Source of the DNA: a virus
DNA: 25,291 bases
Virus record (IMG/VR): IMGVR_UViG_3300044516_001432
Location: 1 to 25,291 of that record
Strand: one strand, 5' to 3'
A program made the position numbers and the translations under genes. The notes beneath the pieces were generated by a model. It had not been told where the DNA came from and searched no databases. It saw only the letters and a program-made list of their open reading frames with translations. Positions 1-7,381 of this stretch are shown here, in pieces. Positions within the stretch are counted from its first letter, which is position 1. The number at the start of each line of letters is the position of its first letter.

Positions 1-1
1 T

Positions 2-3000
2 ACTCAAATCCCTAAATATGAAGCGGCATACATTGCTAAATCATATCTTCAACAATCTAATCAGTTATTCGTAACAAGAGTATTAGGTTTGTCGGGTTAT
101 GACGCGGGACCTTCTTGGTCTTTAACCGTAACTGCGAATGTTGACCCATTAACAATTGGATTAAATCCATCTACAGGAACTACTTGGAGTGCTACTTTTA
201 CAGGAACATCTTCAGGTGGAACAATAACATTTTTAGATACAAATGATTTACCTTCACAAGTATCGGCAAATTACAACACACAATATAGATTGGCTGATGG
301 TTCAGTTTCAACATATTCAAATGACTTTAATAGTTACTTGGATACGATTATGGACACACCATCATTATCGGCAACAACTGCAATAGTATATGGTGCTATT
401 CCTGAAACTACTTACAATAGTTTAGTTTCAACTTATAGTGCTGTAACAAATGCTTATGATTGTTATTCAGTTGATTTATCACAAAATGATTTAAGTGCTG
501 GTTCTAACGATTCTTGGTATTATGCTAACTTCCAAAACTATAGTGCTGATAGTTATTCAGGTTATTCATTTGATTACGTTGTAAGTTCATTAACTTCAGG
601 TTCTTCACAAAGTTTTACAGGAACTGTATCGGGTAATGTTTATAACTTCTCAGGTACTGCTTACCCTGAATACAATAATATGGTTGTTGCTACTTTACGT
701 TCAAGAGGTATTTCATTATACACTAATAATTCAACAAGTGAAAATCACGGACCTGTTTATCAAGTTACTGGTTTAACCGATGTATCATTACTTTGTAGTG
801 GTCAATATTCAGGTATAACAACTTCACCATATGCAACATTTGCAATTTCAGGTGTTACTAAAGAAAATGAAGTATTCACATTTGAAACTTCATTATTGGC
901 GGCATCATCAAAATATCTTACAAAAGTTTTTGGTTTTGATAATTTTGGTAAATCAAGATTTGAAGTTCCATTATTTATTGAAGAAGTTTATCCAGCATCA
1001 TTAGCTTATGGTTACAACCAAGGTTATGTTCGTGGATTAAATTGTACTTTAATCGAGTTACCTGAAGCAAGAGATACAACATCAACTACTTCAATTGCTT
1101 GGAATTTAGAAAAATATCAATCACCAGAAACTCCTTTCTTAGTATCTGAGCTAAGAGGTAATAAAGTTTATAACTTATTTAAGTTTATTTCAATTTCAGA
1201 TGGTGATTCCGCAAATACAGAAGTTAAAGTTTCAATTGCTAACTTATCATTTAATAATATGACATTTGATGTGTTGGTTAGAAGTTTCTTCGATACGGAT
1301 GCAAATCCTGTTGTAATTGAAAAATTTACAAATTGTAATTTGGACCCAGCATCTAATAACTTTGTTGCTAAGAAAATTGGTTCATCAAATGGTGAATACG
1401 CTTTAATTTCAAAATTTATTATGATTGAAATGGCGGACGAAGCACCAATAGATGCAATTCCTTGTGGATTCTACGGTTATACTCAAAGAGAATACGAAAA
1501 TTATTCAACATATCCATCACCTTATATTCAATATAAAGTGAAATATAATTACCCTGGTGAAGTTATTTATAACCCACCATTTGGTACAACTACAGGTGGA
1601 GTTTCAAATGCAGTTGAATCGGGTGGAGATATTGTAAGAAGAACTTACTTAGGATTTTCAACTACTCAATATGGTGTTGACGAATCATTCTTCTCTTATA
1701 AAGGTAAACAAAATCCAACAGTAGATTGGATAAATAGAACAGATTCTGTTAAATGGAATGTATTAAGTAAAGGTTTCCATATGGACTCAGGTGCTACGGT
1801 TGTTAATATTGGTAATACCTCTGTTGATAGTGGAACTACTGCATTCGAATGTGGTGTTGCTGATTTTAGAGAAGACCCACAAACTCAAGAAAATCCATAT
1901 TACTTCATTTACTCAAGAAAGTACACAGTATGTTTCGCGGGTGGATTTGACGGATGGGATATCTACAGAGAATTTAGAACAAATCAAGATAGATTCCAAT
2001 TAGGTGATTCAGGATATTTGGCAGGTGCTGCGGCATCTCCAAGATACCCAACGGCAACTGGTGATGGTGTATTCAAAAGAATTATTGTTCAAAACAATAC
2101 TCAAGACTTTGCAAACACTGACTACTATGCTTACTTATTAGGTGTATTAACATTTGCAAACCCTGAAGCAACAAACATTAACGTTTTTGCAACAACAGGT
2201 ATTGATTATGTTAACAACTCTAATCTTGTTGAAGAAGCAATTGATATGATTCAATTTTCAAGAGCTGACTCGGTTTACATCGCAACAACTCCTGATTACA
2301 ATATGTATACTCCGGATTCAACTAACTCTTTAGATATTATTTATTCACAAGAAGCAGTTGATAACTTGGATAATACAGGAATTGATTCAAACTACACAGC
2401 TACCTACTATCCTTGGATTTTAGTTAGAGATACTGTAAGTAATACTCAAATCTATTTACCACCAACAGGTGAAGTTTGTAGAAACTTAGCGTTGACTGAT
2501 AATATTGCTTTCCCTTGGTTCGCATCTGCGGGTTACACAAGAGGTTTAGTAAACTCAATTAAAGCAAGACAAAAACTTACTCAAGAAGATAGAGATACTT
2601 TATATCAAGGTAGAATCAATCCAATCGCGACTTTTGCTGATGTTGGAACGGTTATTTGGGGTAACAAAACTCTTCAAGTTTCTGACACAGCATTAAACAG
2701 ATTAAACGTAAGAAGATTGTTATTACAAGCTCGTAAGTTAATATCAGCAGTAGCGGTAAGATTATTGTTCGAACAAAACGACCAAATCGTTAGACAACAA
2801 TTCTTAGATAGTGTTAACCCTATTTTAGATGCGATTAGAAGAGACAGAGGTTTATACGATTTCCGTGTAACAGTTTCATCTTCTCCTGAAGATTTAGATA
2901 GAAATACATTAACAGGTAAAATATATCTTAAACCTACGAAGGCATTAGAATTCATCGATATTGAGTTCTTTATTACTCCAACAGGAGCTTCGTTTGAGAA

Positions 3001-3007
3001 TATTTAA
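2..3007 (+). CDS. Contractile tail sheath protein, gp18-like (5' end outside window)
   Basis: This is the subunit of the contractile sheath around the tail tube, which drives genome injection. The frame is open from base 2, so the true start lies upstream. The first visible residues (YLQQSNQLFVTRVLGLSGYD) are a typical inner motif of T4-family sheaths, so the TTG at 89 is not the start. About 1001 residues are visible, against 659 for whole T4 gp18. The extra length includes a Ser/Thr/Tyr/Asn-rich insertion at visible residues about 37-215, between the LGLSGYDAG motif and the conserved VATLRSRG motif. The C-terminal third (from about base 2480) is the conserved sheath core: FPWFASAGYTRG, then RLNVRRLL, then a final TPTGASFENI strand. 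A strong terminator follows the stop. The family call is firm; the role of the insertion is unknown. Confidence 0.93.
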   Translation, partial: TQIPKYEAAYIAKSYLQQSNQLFVTRVLGLSGYDAGPSWSLTVTANVDPLTIGLNPSTGTTWSATFTGTSSGGTITFLDTNDLPSQVSANYNTQYRLADGSVSTYSNDFNSYLDTIMDTPSLSATTAIVYGAIPETTYNSLVSTYSAVTNAYDCYSVDLSQNDLSAGSNDSWYYANFQNYSADSYSGYSFDYVVSSLTSGSSQSFTGTVSGNVYNFSGTAYPEYNNMVVATLRSRGISLYTNNSTSENHGPVYQVTGLTDVSLLCSGQYSGITTSPYATFAISGVTKENEVFTFETSLLAASSKYLTKVFGFDNFGKSRFEVPLFIEEVYPASLAYGYNQGYVRGLNCTLIELPEARDTTSTTSIAWNLEKYQSPETPFLVSELRGNKVYNLFKFISISDGDSANTEVKVSIANLSFNNMTFDVLVRSFFDTDANPVVIEKFTNCNLDPASNNFVAKKIGSSNGEYALISKFIMIEMADEAPIDAIPCGFYGYTQREYENYSTYPSPYIQYKVKYNYPGEVIYNPPFGTTTGGVSNAVESGGDIVRRTYLGFSTTQYGVDESFFSYKGKQNPTVDWINRTDSVKWNVLSKGFHMDSGATVVNIGNTSVDSGTTAFECGVADFREDPQTQENPYYFIYSRKYTVCFAGGFDGWDIYREFRTNQDRFQLGDSGYLAGAAASPRYPTATGDGVFKRIIVQNNTQDFANTDYYAYLLGVLTFANPEATNINVFATTGIDYVNNSNLVEEAIDMIQFSRADSVYIATTPDYNMYTPDSTNSLDIIYSQEAVDNLDNTGIDSNYTATYYPWILVRDTVSNTQIYLPPTGEVCRNLALTDNIAFPWFASAGYTRGLVNSIKARQKLTQEDRDTLYQGRINPIATFADVGTVIWGNKTLQVSDTALNRLNVRRLLLQARKLISAVAVRLLFEQNDQIVRQQFLDSVNPILDAIRRDRGLYDFRVTVSSSPEDLDRNTLTGKIYLKPTKALEFIDIEFFITPTGASFENI

Positions 3008-3017
3008 TAAAAAACAT

Positions 3018-3042
3018 AAGTGGGGATTCGTCCCCACTTTTT
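3018..3042 (+). terminator. Rho-independent terminator after the sheath gene
   Basis: A perfect 9-bp stem (AAGTGGGGA / TCCCCACTT) closes on a TTCG tetraloop and runs into five T residues; an A-run precedes it. It starts 11 bases after the sheath stop and ends 8 bases before the next start. It should end sheath transcription and keep the HAD-like gene at a lower level. Confidence 0.9.
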
Positions 3043-3050
3043 AGCCAAAT

Positions 3051-3881
3051 ATGAAAAAAGTAATTAAAGAAGGGTTTAAACCCGAAGGTTCACCAGATAT
3101 GAAATATTATGCATTCGATTGGGACGATAATATTGTTCATATGCCGACAAAGATTATTTTAAAGTCGGAAGACGGTGATGAGGTTGGTATGAGTACGGAT
3201 GATTTTGCTGAGTTTAGAGGTCAAATTGGTAAAGAACCATTCACTTATCACGGTAAAGTAATTGTTAATTTTGCTGAAAATCCATTTCGTAATTTCACAA
3301 CTGAAGGAGATAAAGAGTTTTTGGTTGACGCAATGAGAGCAAAATTAGGACCGGCATTTAGTGACTTTAGAGAAGCAATCAATAATGGTTCAATATTCTC
3401 AATTATTACTGCAAGAGGACATAATCCTAATACAATTAAAGAAGCAATTTATAATTATATTATTAATGATTTTAATGGTATTGATAAAAAATCACTTATA
3501 AAAAACTTAAAGAAATATAGAAGTTTTGCTGATGAAGAGGATATGACTGATACTGAGTTAATTAAATCGTATTTGGAACTTAACAAATACCACCCCGTTT
3601 CTTTTGGAGACGAAGAAGGTGCTGCCAACCCTGAGGTTGCGAAAGTCAAAGCTATGGAAAGTTTTGTGGATTATATTAAAGCGATGGCGGGTGTCTTAAA
3701 TAAGAGAGCTTTCCTCAAAAATGATGTGTCCAACAAATTTGTCCCTAATAAGTTATCTATTGGTTTTTCAGATGACGATTTAAGAAATGTTGAATTAATG
3801 AGTAAACATTTTAATAAAAAACCAGATAATATAGTAAAGACTTATTCTACATCAGGAGGAATTAAGAAAGAATATAAATAA
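3051..3881 (+). CDS. HAD-like phosphatase-type protein, phage-encoded
   Basis: This 276-residue protein has features of the haloacid dehalogenase fold. A motif I-like FDWDDN at residues 22-27 puts candidate nucleophile and acid Asp23 and Asp25 at the end of a hydrophobic strand. A motif II-like IITARGHNP has Thr120. A motif IV-like FGDEEGAAN has Asp187, followed by lysines. This fits a soluble phosphotransfer enzyme, but the substrate cannot be read from the sequence. It sits between the sheath and tube genes, after a terminator and with no clear ribosome-binding site. An internal start at Met17, just before the HAD motif, is possible; I kept the first ATG because the upstream residues are in frame and unbroken. 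Related domains occur in phage polynucleotide 5'-kinase/3'-phosphatases, but no kinase domain is present here. The fold call is fairly sure; the role is not. Confidence 0.7.
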   Translation: MKKVIKEGFKPEGSPDMKYYAFDWDDNIVHMPTKIILKSEDGDEVGMSTDDFAEFRGQIGKEPFTYHGKVIVNFAENPFRNFTTEGDKEFLVDAMRAKLGPAFSDFREAINNGSIFSIITARGHNPNTIKEAIYNYIINDFNGIDKKSLIKNLKKYRSFADEEDMTDTELIKSYLELNKYHPVSFGDEEGAANPEVAKVKAMESFVDYIKAMAGVLNKRAFLKNDVSNKFVPNKLSIGFSDDDLRNVELMSKHFNKKPDNIVKTYSTSGGIKKEYK

Positions 3882-3968
3882 ACTAGAATTAATATTAGAG
3901 CTAGAAATTATATATAATGAATAATTCTATATAAAAAAAAGTAAATAGAAATATTTTTAACTAACTAA

Positions 3969-3976
3969 TATTTATA
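3969..3976 (+). promoter_or_regulatory. TATTTATA element, candidate phage promoter box (tail tube gene)
   Basis: The octamer TATTTATA lies in the 127-bp AT-rich gap before the tail tube gene, with 32 bases between it and the ATG. The same octamer precedes four other genes in this window. It is the reverse complement of the T4 late box TATAAATA and also resembles the Bacteroidetes -7 box. Apart from it, the gap (3882-4008) shows only A/T-rich sequence and a weak imperfect inverted repeat near 3902-3929. Confidence 0.5.
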
Positions 3977-4008
3977 AGAATAAATAAAATAATAAAAATT
4001 AAAATAAT

Positions 4009-4497
4009 ATGGCTGATTTATTAATGAAAATGCCGGTTCCTTATGAACCAAAACGTCAGAATCGTTTCATCTTAAGGTTTCCATCAAGTTTGGGTATAAA
4101 TGAATGGTTCGTAGAAACTGCTCAAAGACCACATATTCAAATCGCTGCGACTGAAATTCCTTTCCTAAATACATCAACATATGTTGCGGGAAGATTCACT
4201 TGGCAAGCATTAAATGTTACGTTTAGAGACCCAATTGGTCCTTCAGCGGCACAAGCATTGATGGAGTGGGTACGTTTACACGCTGAATCAGTTACAGGTC
4301 GTATGGGTTATGCTGCGGGTTATAAAAAAGATATTGACTTGGAGATGTTAGACCCAACGGGTGTTGTTGTTGAGAAGTGGATTCTTTATGGAACATTCTT
4401 AACTGACGTTAACTTTAACTCATTATCATATTCTCAAGATGCTTTGGCAACAATTGCGGCAACTTTGAGAATGGATAGATGTGTGTTAGTTTACTAA
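4009..4497 (+). CDS. Tail tube protein, gp19-like
   Basis: This is the inner tube subunit, stacked in hexameric rings through which DNA passes into the cell. At 162 residues it matches T4 gp19 (163). The order of features also fits the family: an N-terminal NRFILRFP strand, a central IPFLNTSTYVAGRFTWQALNVTF region matching the family's IPVGFMNRKINVAG-type stretch, a helix (AQALMEWVRLHAESV) in the middle, then KDIDLEMLDPTG and a closing strand. It is in the expected neighbourhood, downstream of the sheath and upstream of the baseplate assembly genes. It has its own candidate TATTTATA promoter and a terminator, consistent with high-level separate expression. No Shine-Dalgarno sequence is seen; the leader is nearly all A/T. 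Confidence 0.88.
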   Translation: MADLLMKMPVPYEPKRQNRFILRFPSSLGINEWFVETAQRPHIQIAATEIPFLNTSTYVAGRFTWQALNVTFRDPIGPSAAQALMEWVRLHAESVTGRMGYAAGYKKDIDLEMLDPTGVVVEKWILYGTFLTDVNFNSLSYSQDALATIAATLRMDRCVLVY

Positions 4498-4531
4498 TTA
4501 CTATTTATTAAAAATCAATACTCACTATATT

Positions 4532-4565
4532 TAACCGTAAAGCTAAACTTTACGGTTATTTTTTT
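4532..4565 (+). terminator. Rho-independent terminator after the tail tube gene
   Basis: An 11-bp perfect stem (TAACCGTAAAG / CTTTACGGTTA) with a CTAAA loop is followed by seven T residues. It ends 2 bases before the ATG of the gp26-like gene, so that gene is read either by read-through or from a start very close to its ATG. A near-match to the promoter octamer, TATTTATT, lies at 4502-4509. Confidence 0.88.
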
Positions 4566-4567
4566 AT

Positions 4568-5320
4568 ATGGACAATCAACAATCAAACGACTACGGTCAA
4601 CAAAATTTTACATTACCACACGATGTGGTACCATTACCCTCACAAGGTATTTTTTATAAAAATAAAAAGAAATCAATTAAGGTTGGTTATCTTACCGCTG
4701 CCGATGAAAATATTTTAATGGGTGGTGCAAAAGATTTAACACTTAATTTATTAAGGTCAAAAATATACGAACCCGATATTAGAGTAGAAGAATTAATTGA
4801 AGGTGATGTTGAGGCAATTCTTATCTTTTTAAGAAACACAGCATTTGGACCTGAAATGACATTAAACCTAACTGACCCGGCAACTAAAAAACCATTTCAA
4901 ACAAATGTTTTATTAGACCAACTTTCAATTGTTAATGGACAACAACCATCAGAAGATGGTACTTTTTCAATTAATTTACCTAAATCTCAAGCAACAATTA
5001 AAGCTAAACCATTAACTTATGGCGAAATTACGGAGTTATCCAGAATGGCTGAAACATATCCTCAAGGACGTGTTGTACCAAGAGTGACTTGGAGAATGAA
5101 TAAGGAAATTGTTGAGGTAAATGGAACAACAGATAAAACCGAAATTGCGAAGTTTGTTGAGTCAATGCCAATTTTTGATTCTAAAACTTATCGTAAGTTT
5201 ATGGATGATAATGAACCCAAGCTCGATATGTCGAGAGTAGTAATAGCCCCATCAGGAGAACAACTGACAGTTAACGTCGGTTTTGGGGTTGACTTTTTTC
5301 GTCCTTTCTTCGGATTATAG
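4568..5320 (+). CDS. Baseplate hub assembly protein / tape measure chaperone, gp26-like
   Basis: This 250-residue protein carries the hallmark of the T4 gp26 family near its N-terminus: VVPLPSQGIFYKNKKKSIKV followed by LTAADENIL. T4 gp26 (208 residues) acts in baseplate hub assembly, and in T4 genes 26 and 51 lie upstream of the tape measure gene 29. Here too the gene lies directly upstream of a tape-measure-like gene. The zero-frame protein ends VDFFRPFFGL and stops at TAG. A second open frame (+1) begins inside it at 5268 and runs on past the stop to 5453, so a fraction of ribosomes may shift frame at the TTT TTT C run (5294-5300) to make a product of about 294 residues. The start ATG follows a terminator by 2 bases. 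The family call is strong; the exact role is from homology. Confidence 0.85.
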   Translation: MDNQQSNDYGQQNFTLPHDVVPLPSQGIFYKNKKKSIKVGYLTAADENILMGGAKDLTLNLLRSKIYEPDIRVEELIEGDVEAILIFLRNTAFGPEMTLNLTDPATKKPFQTNVLLDQLSIVNGQQPSEDGTFSINLPKSQATIKAKPLTYGEITELSRMAETYPQGRVVPRVTWRMNKEIVEVNGTTDKTEIAKFVESMPIFDSKTYRKFMDDNEPKLDMSRVVIAPSGEQLTVNVGFGVDFFRPFFGL

Positions 5321-5453
5321 ACAAGGACAACTTGATGAGTTTTATTACTTAAATACGTTAATGAAAATAACGTATCAAGATTTTATGGTAATGCCCGTTT
5401 TTATGCGAAAATATTTGTTAGATAAATGGGTTGAAAATAATAAGAAGGACTAA
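5268..5453 (+). CDS. +1-frame extension of the gp26-like gene, gene 51 position (probable frameshift product)
   Basis: This open +1 frame runs from just after a stop at 5265-5267 to TAA at 5451-5453. Its protein looks real: after the overlap it reads DYRQGQLDEFYYLNTLMKIT and then a region with FMVMPVFMRKYLLDKW. Leu-rich helices ending in a basic/Trp segment recall C-terminal extensions of frameshifted tape measure chaperones in other phages. No ATG lies near its beginning. TTG codons at 5283 and 5289 are possible starts; the ATG at 5361 would give only 30 residues. A +1 shift at GAC TTT TTT CGT, with tRNA-Phe slipping from UUU to UUC, would join residues 1-244 of the upstream protein to 50 new residues. 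Coordinates give the open frame, not a proven start. Confidence 0.65.
   Translation, partial: QLTSVLGLTFFVLSSDYRQGQLDEFYYLNTLMKITYQDFMVMPVFMRKYLLDKWVENNKKD
5294..5300 (+). other. Candidate +1 ribosomal frameshift site TTTTTTC
   Basis: In the gp26-like frame this reads TTT TTT C. A peptidyl-tRNA-Phe on the second UUU can re-pair with UUC one base downstream, a good match for its GAA anticodon. The site lies inside the 53-base overlap of the two frames and 18 bases before the zero-frame TAG. A -2 shift on the same run would reach the same frame. Confidence 0.5.
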
Positions 5454-5469
5454 AAAATTAGTCCTTCTT
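5442..5469 (+). terminator. Strong hairpin at the end of the gene 51-like frame
   Basis: A perfect 12-bp stem (AAGAAGGACTAA / TTAGTCCTTCTT) closes on an AAAA loop. The stop codon of the +1 frame is in its left arm. What follows (CTATTTATAGG) is only moderately T-rich, so termination may be weak; an RNA-stability or processing role is possible. It sits directly before the TATTTATA element of the tape measure gene. Confidence 0.65.
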
Positions 5470-5470
5470 C

Positions 5471-5478
5471 TATTTATA
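5471..5478 (+). promoter_or_regulatory. TATTTATA element upstream of the tape measure gene
   Basis: An exact TATTTATA directly follows the 12-bp hairpin and has 19 bases between it and the ATG at 5498. There is no TTTG/TTGACA-like box at the right distance upstream, which fits a single-box late promoter of the T4 type better than a host promoter. Confidence 0.5.
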
Positions 5479-5497
5479 GGTAATGAGAAATTAAATT

Positions 5498-7339
5498 ATG
5501 GCAGACGATTATAATAAAAAATCTTTAGAGGATATCGCAAAACTACTTAACGACATTGCAAGTCCGTTACAAAGTGTTGCTTCTGCAATTTCGAATATGA
5601 TTGTTGAAGCGGATAGCCTTAACAGAGCATTTGGTGGTGGAAGGGTTCGAATCGAGGAGATGAATTATGCTATTAAAGATTCTGTTTCATCGATAAATAA
5701 ACTTGGTGGTGATATTTCTGATGTTACCACAACAATGGCAGGAATTGCTGAGGGTTCTCGAAGGAATGTAATTGCTACAGAAGAACAAGTTTCTAAATTA
5801 TATGCATCAGGACAAATATTAACTAGAACTGCTGCCGATTTAACTGAATCGTTTGGTAGTGCGGGTTATGAGGTTTCTCAAATTGGTGTTAATGTTGAAG
5901 AATCGATTGGATATGTTCAAAGTTTAGGTTTAAATGCTAAAACAATAACACAAGATGTTGTTAGAAATTTAGATTCAATGAATCGTTTTAATTTTAATGA
6001 TGGTGTTCAAGGTTTAACCAAAATGGCGGCACAAGCATCAATGTTAAGATTTGATATGAGGGATACTGCTAATTTTGCCGACAAAGTTATTACTCCTGAA
6101 GGTGCTATTAATATGTCTGCGGCATTTCAAAGATTAGGTTTGGCTGTAGGTAGTTTGGGAGACCCATTCAAATTAATGAATGATTCAATTAACGACCCTG
6201 GTGCTTTACAAGATAGTTTAATTAATGCTACAAAACAATTCACATATTTTGACGAAAAAACAAAATCATTTAGAATAAACCCTCAAGGTATTTTAACCTT
6301 GAGAGAAATGGCTCAAGAAACAGGAATTTCTTATGAACAATTAAGTAAAACCGCATTAGCTGCCGCAGATTTAGATGATAGATTATCTGCCATAAGTCCA
6401 AGTATTAATTTTGAAAAAGAGGAAGATAAAATGTTTTTGGCGAATATGGCTCAAATGGATAAGGGTGAATATACGGTTAAAGTTAAAAATGCCAGAGGTG
6501 AACAAGAAACAGTTAAATTAGGTGAAATAACTGCTGAACAAATTACAAAACTTAGAGAACAACAAGAAAAAGCTCCAAAAACGGTTGAAGAAATTCAAAG
6601 AAGTCAGTTAGATGTTTTAACGGTTATTGGTGGAGATTTACAAGCGATTATAAATCAAATGAGATATGGTGTTGCTGGAGCAAAAGAAGTTGTATCTAAT
6701 GCTGAAGGTTTTAGGAACGTCTCAACCGCAATTTCAAGTGAAATTAGTAAGTTAACTCCGGAAACAAAAGAGGTTAGTGGGTTTATTGATGAATCGTTAA
6801 ATGCAATTCTACCTGCAATTATGGGAAAACAAGGAGGAGAACTTGACCAAAAAAGTTTTGAATCAAAAATTAAAGAAATTGAAGAAAAGTTTATTAAATC
6901 AACAGATGGTTTTGAAAATAAAACTTCTGAAGTTTTAAATAATTTAATTACTGGTGTTAAAGGTACTTCCGCAGCTGAACAAGGTTTTAAGTCAATAATT
7001 CAAGAATTCAAAAATGCCGTTGATATTGGTAAATCTGGACCAATTAAAACTAAAGTTAAAACAATTCCTGAGGTTGGAGGTGCTTCGGTATTTGGTGCTA
7101 GCGGAGCAAGAGTAAGACAAATTGAGGGAATGAATAAAGACAAAGACCCTGGTAAAGTTTCATTACAAAAACTTGATTTTGGTGGTATGATAACAATTAA
7201 GGTCGATGCCCCTCCTGGTGTTAGTGCCGAATATCTAAACAAATTCTTTACTGATTTTTTCAATAGTGAAAGTGGTAGACAACAATTATCAAAAATATCG
7301 AAACAATCTATAAAATCAGAAATGAAACCAACATCATAA
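5498..7339 (+). CDS. Probable tail tape measure protein (gp29-like position)
   Basis: This 613-residue protein is mostly predicted helix, with an N-terminal heptad-like stretch (IAKLLNDIASPLQSVASAIS) and many Ala, Ser, Thr and Gln residues. It resembles tape measure proteins in composition and in segments such as GILTLREMAQETGISYEQLS. It directly follows the gp26-like gene and its +1-frame extension, the place of a tape measure gene in tailed phages. Its length is close to T4 gp29 (590 residues), so a tail of roughly T4-like length is expected. Residues from about 565 to the end contain a FTDFFNSESGRQQLS segment. No transmembrane stretch stands out. The call rests on context and composition rather than on a diagnostic motif; another hub structural protein is the main alternative. 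Confidence 0.68.
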   Translation: MADDYNKKSLEDIAKLLNDIASPLQSVASAISNMIVEADSLNRAFGGGRVRIEEMNYAIKDSVSSINKLGGDISDVTTTMAGIAEGSRRNVIATEEQVSKLYASGQILTRTAADLTESFGSAGYEVSQIGVNVEESIGYVQSLGLNAKTITQDVVRNLDSMNRFNFNDGVQGLTKMAAQASMLRFDMRDTANFADKVITPEGAINMSAAFQRLGLAVGSLGDPFKLMNDSINDPGALQDSLINATKQFTYFDEKTKSFRINPQGILTLREMAQETGISYEQLSKTALAAADLDDRLSAISPSINFEKEEDKMFLANMAQMDKGEYTVKVKNARGEQETVKLGEITAEQITKLREQQEKAPKTVEEIQRSQLDVLTVIGGDLQAIINQMRYGVAGAKEVVSNAEGFRNVSTAISSEISKLTPETKEVSGFIDESLNAILPAIMGKQGGELDQKSFESKIKEIEEKFIKSTDGFENKTSEVLNNLITGVKGTSAAEQGFKSIIQEFKNAVDIGKSGPIKTKVKTIPEVGGASVFGASGARVRQIEGMNKDKDPGKVSLQKLDFGGMITIKVDAPPGVSAEYLNKFFTDFFNSESGRQQLSKISKQSIKSEMKPTS

Positions 7340-7361
7340 TCAAAAAAAAATACCATCAATC

Positions 7362-7369
7362 TATTTATA
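7362..7369 (+). promoter_or_regulatory. TATTTATA element upstream of the 1644-residue baseplate gene
   Basis: An exact TATTTATA that continues into AAATA, so both it and its reverse complement TATAAATA are present in 12 bases. Twelve bases separate it from the ATG at 7382. Upstream is an A-run and no -33-like box. Confidence 0.5.
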
Positions 7370-7381
7370 AATAAAACATAG

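Noticed and set aside
89-91. TTG as the start of the tail sheath gene
   Set aside because: The frame is open to base 2 and the residues before the TTG (YLQQSNQLFVTRVLG) are conserved sheath sequence, so the gene starts outside the window.
3902-3929. Imperfect inverted repeat TAGAAATTAT / ATAATTCTA as a terminator
   Set aside because: It is A/T-only with a bulge, is followed by A residues rather than T on the + strand, and there is no minus-strand gene for it to end.
5361-5453. ATG-started 30-residue gene as the true gene 51 equivalent
   Set aside because: It would drop the upstream protein-like segment of the same frame (DYRQGQLDEFYYL), which is open from 5268 and reads like real coding sequence; the frameshift model explains more.
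7000-7359. 119-residue minus-strand open frame
   Set aside because: It lies wholly opposite the tape measure gene, has odd composition and no start signal; all convincing genes here are on the + strand. The other minus-strand frames were rejected for the same reason.
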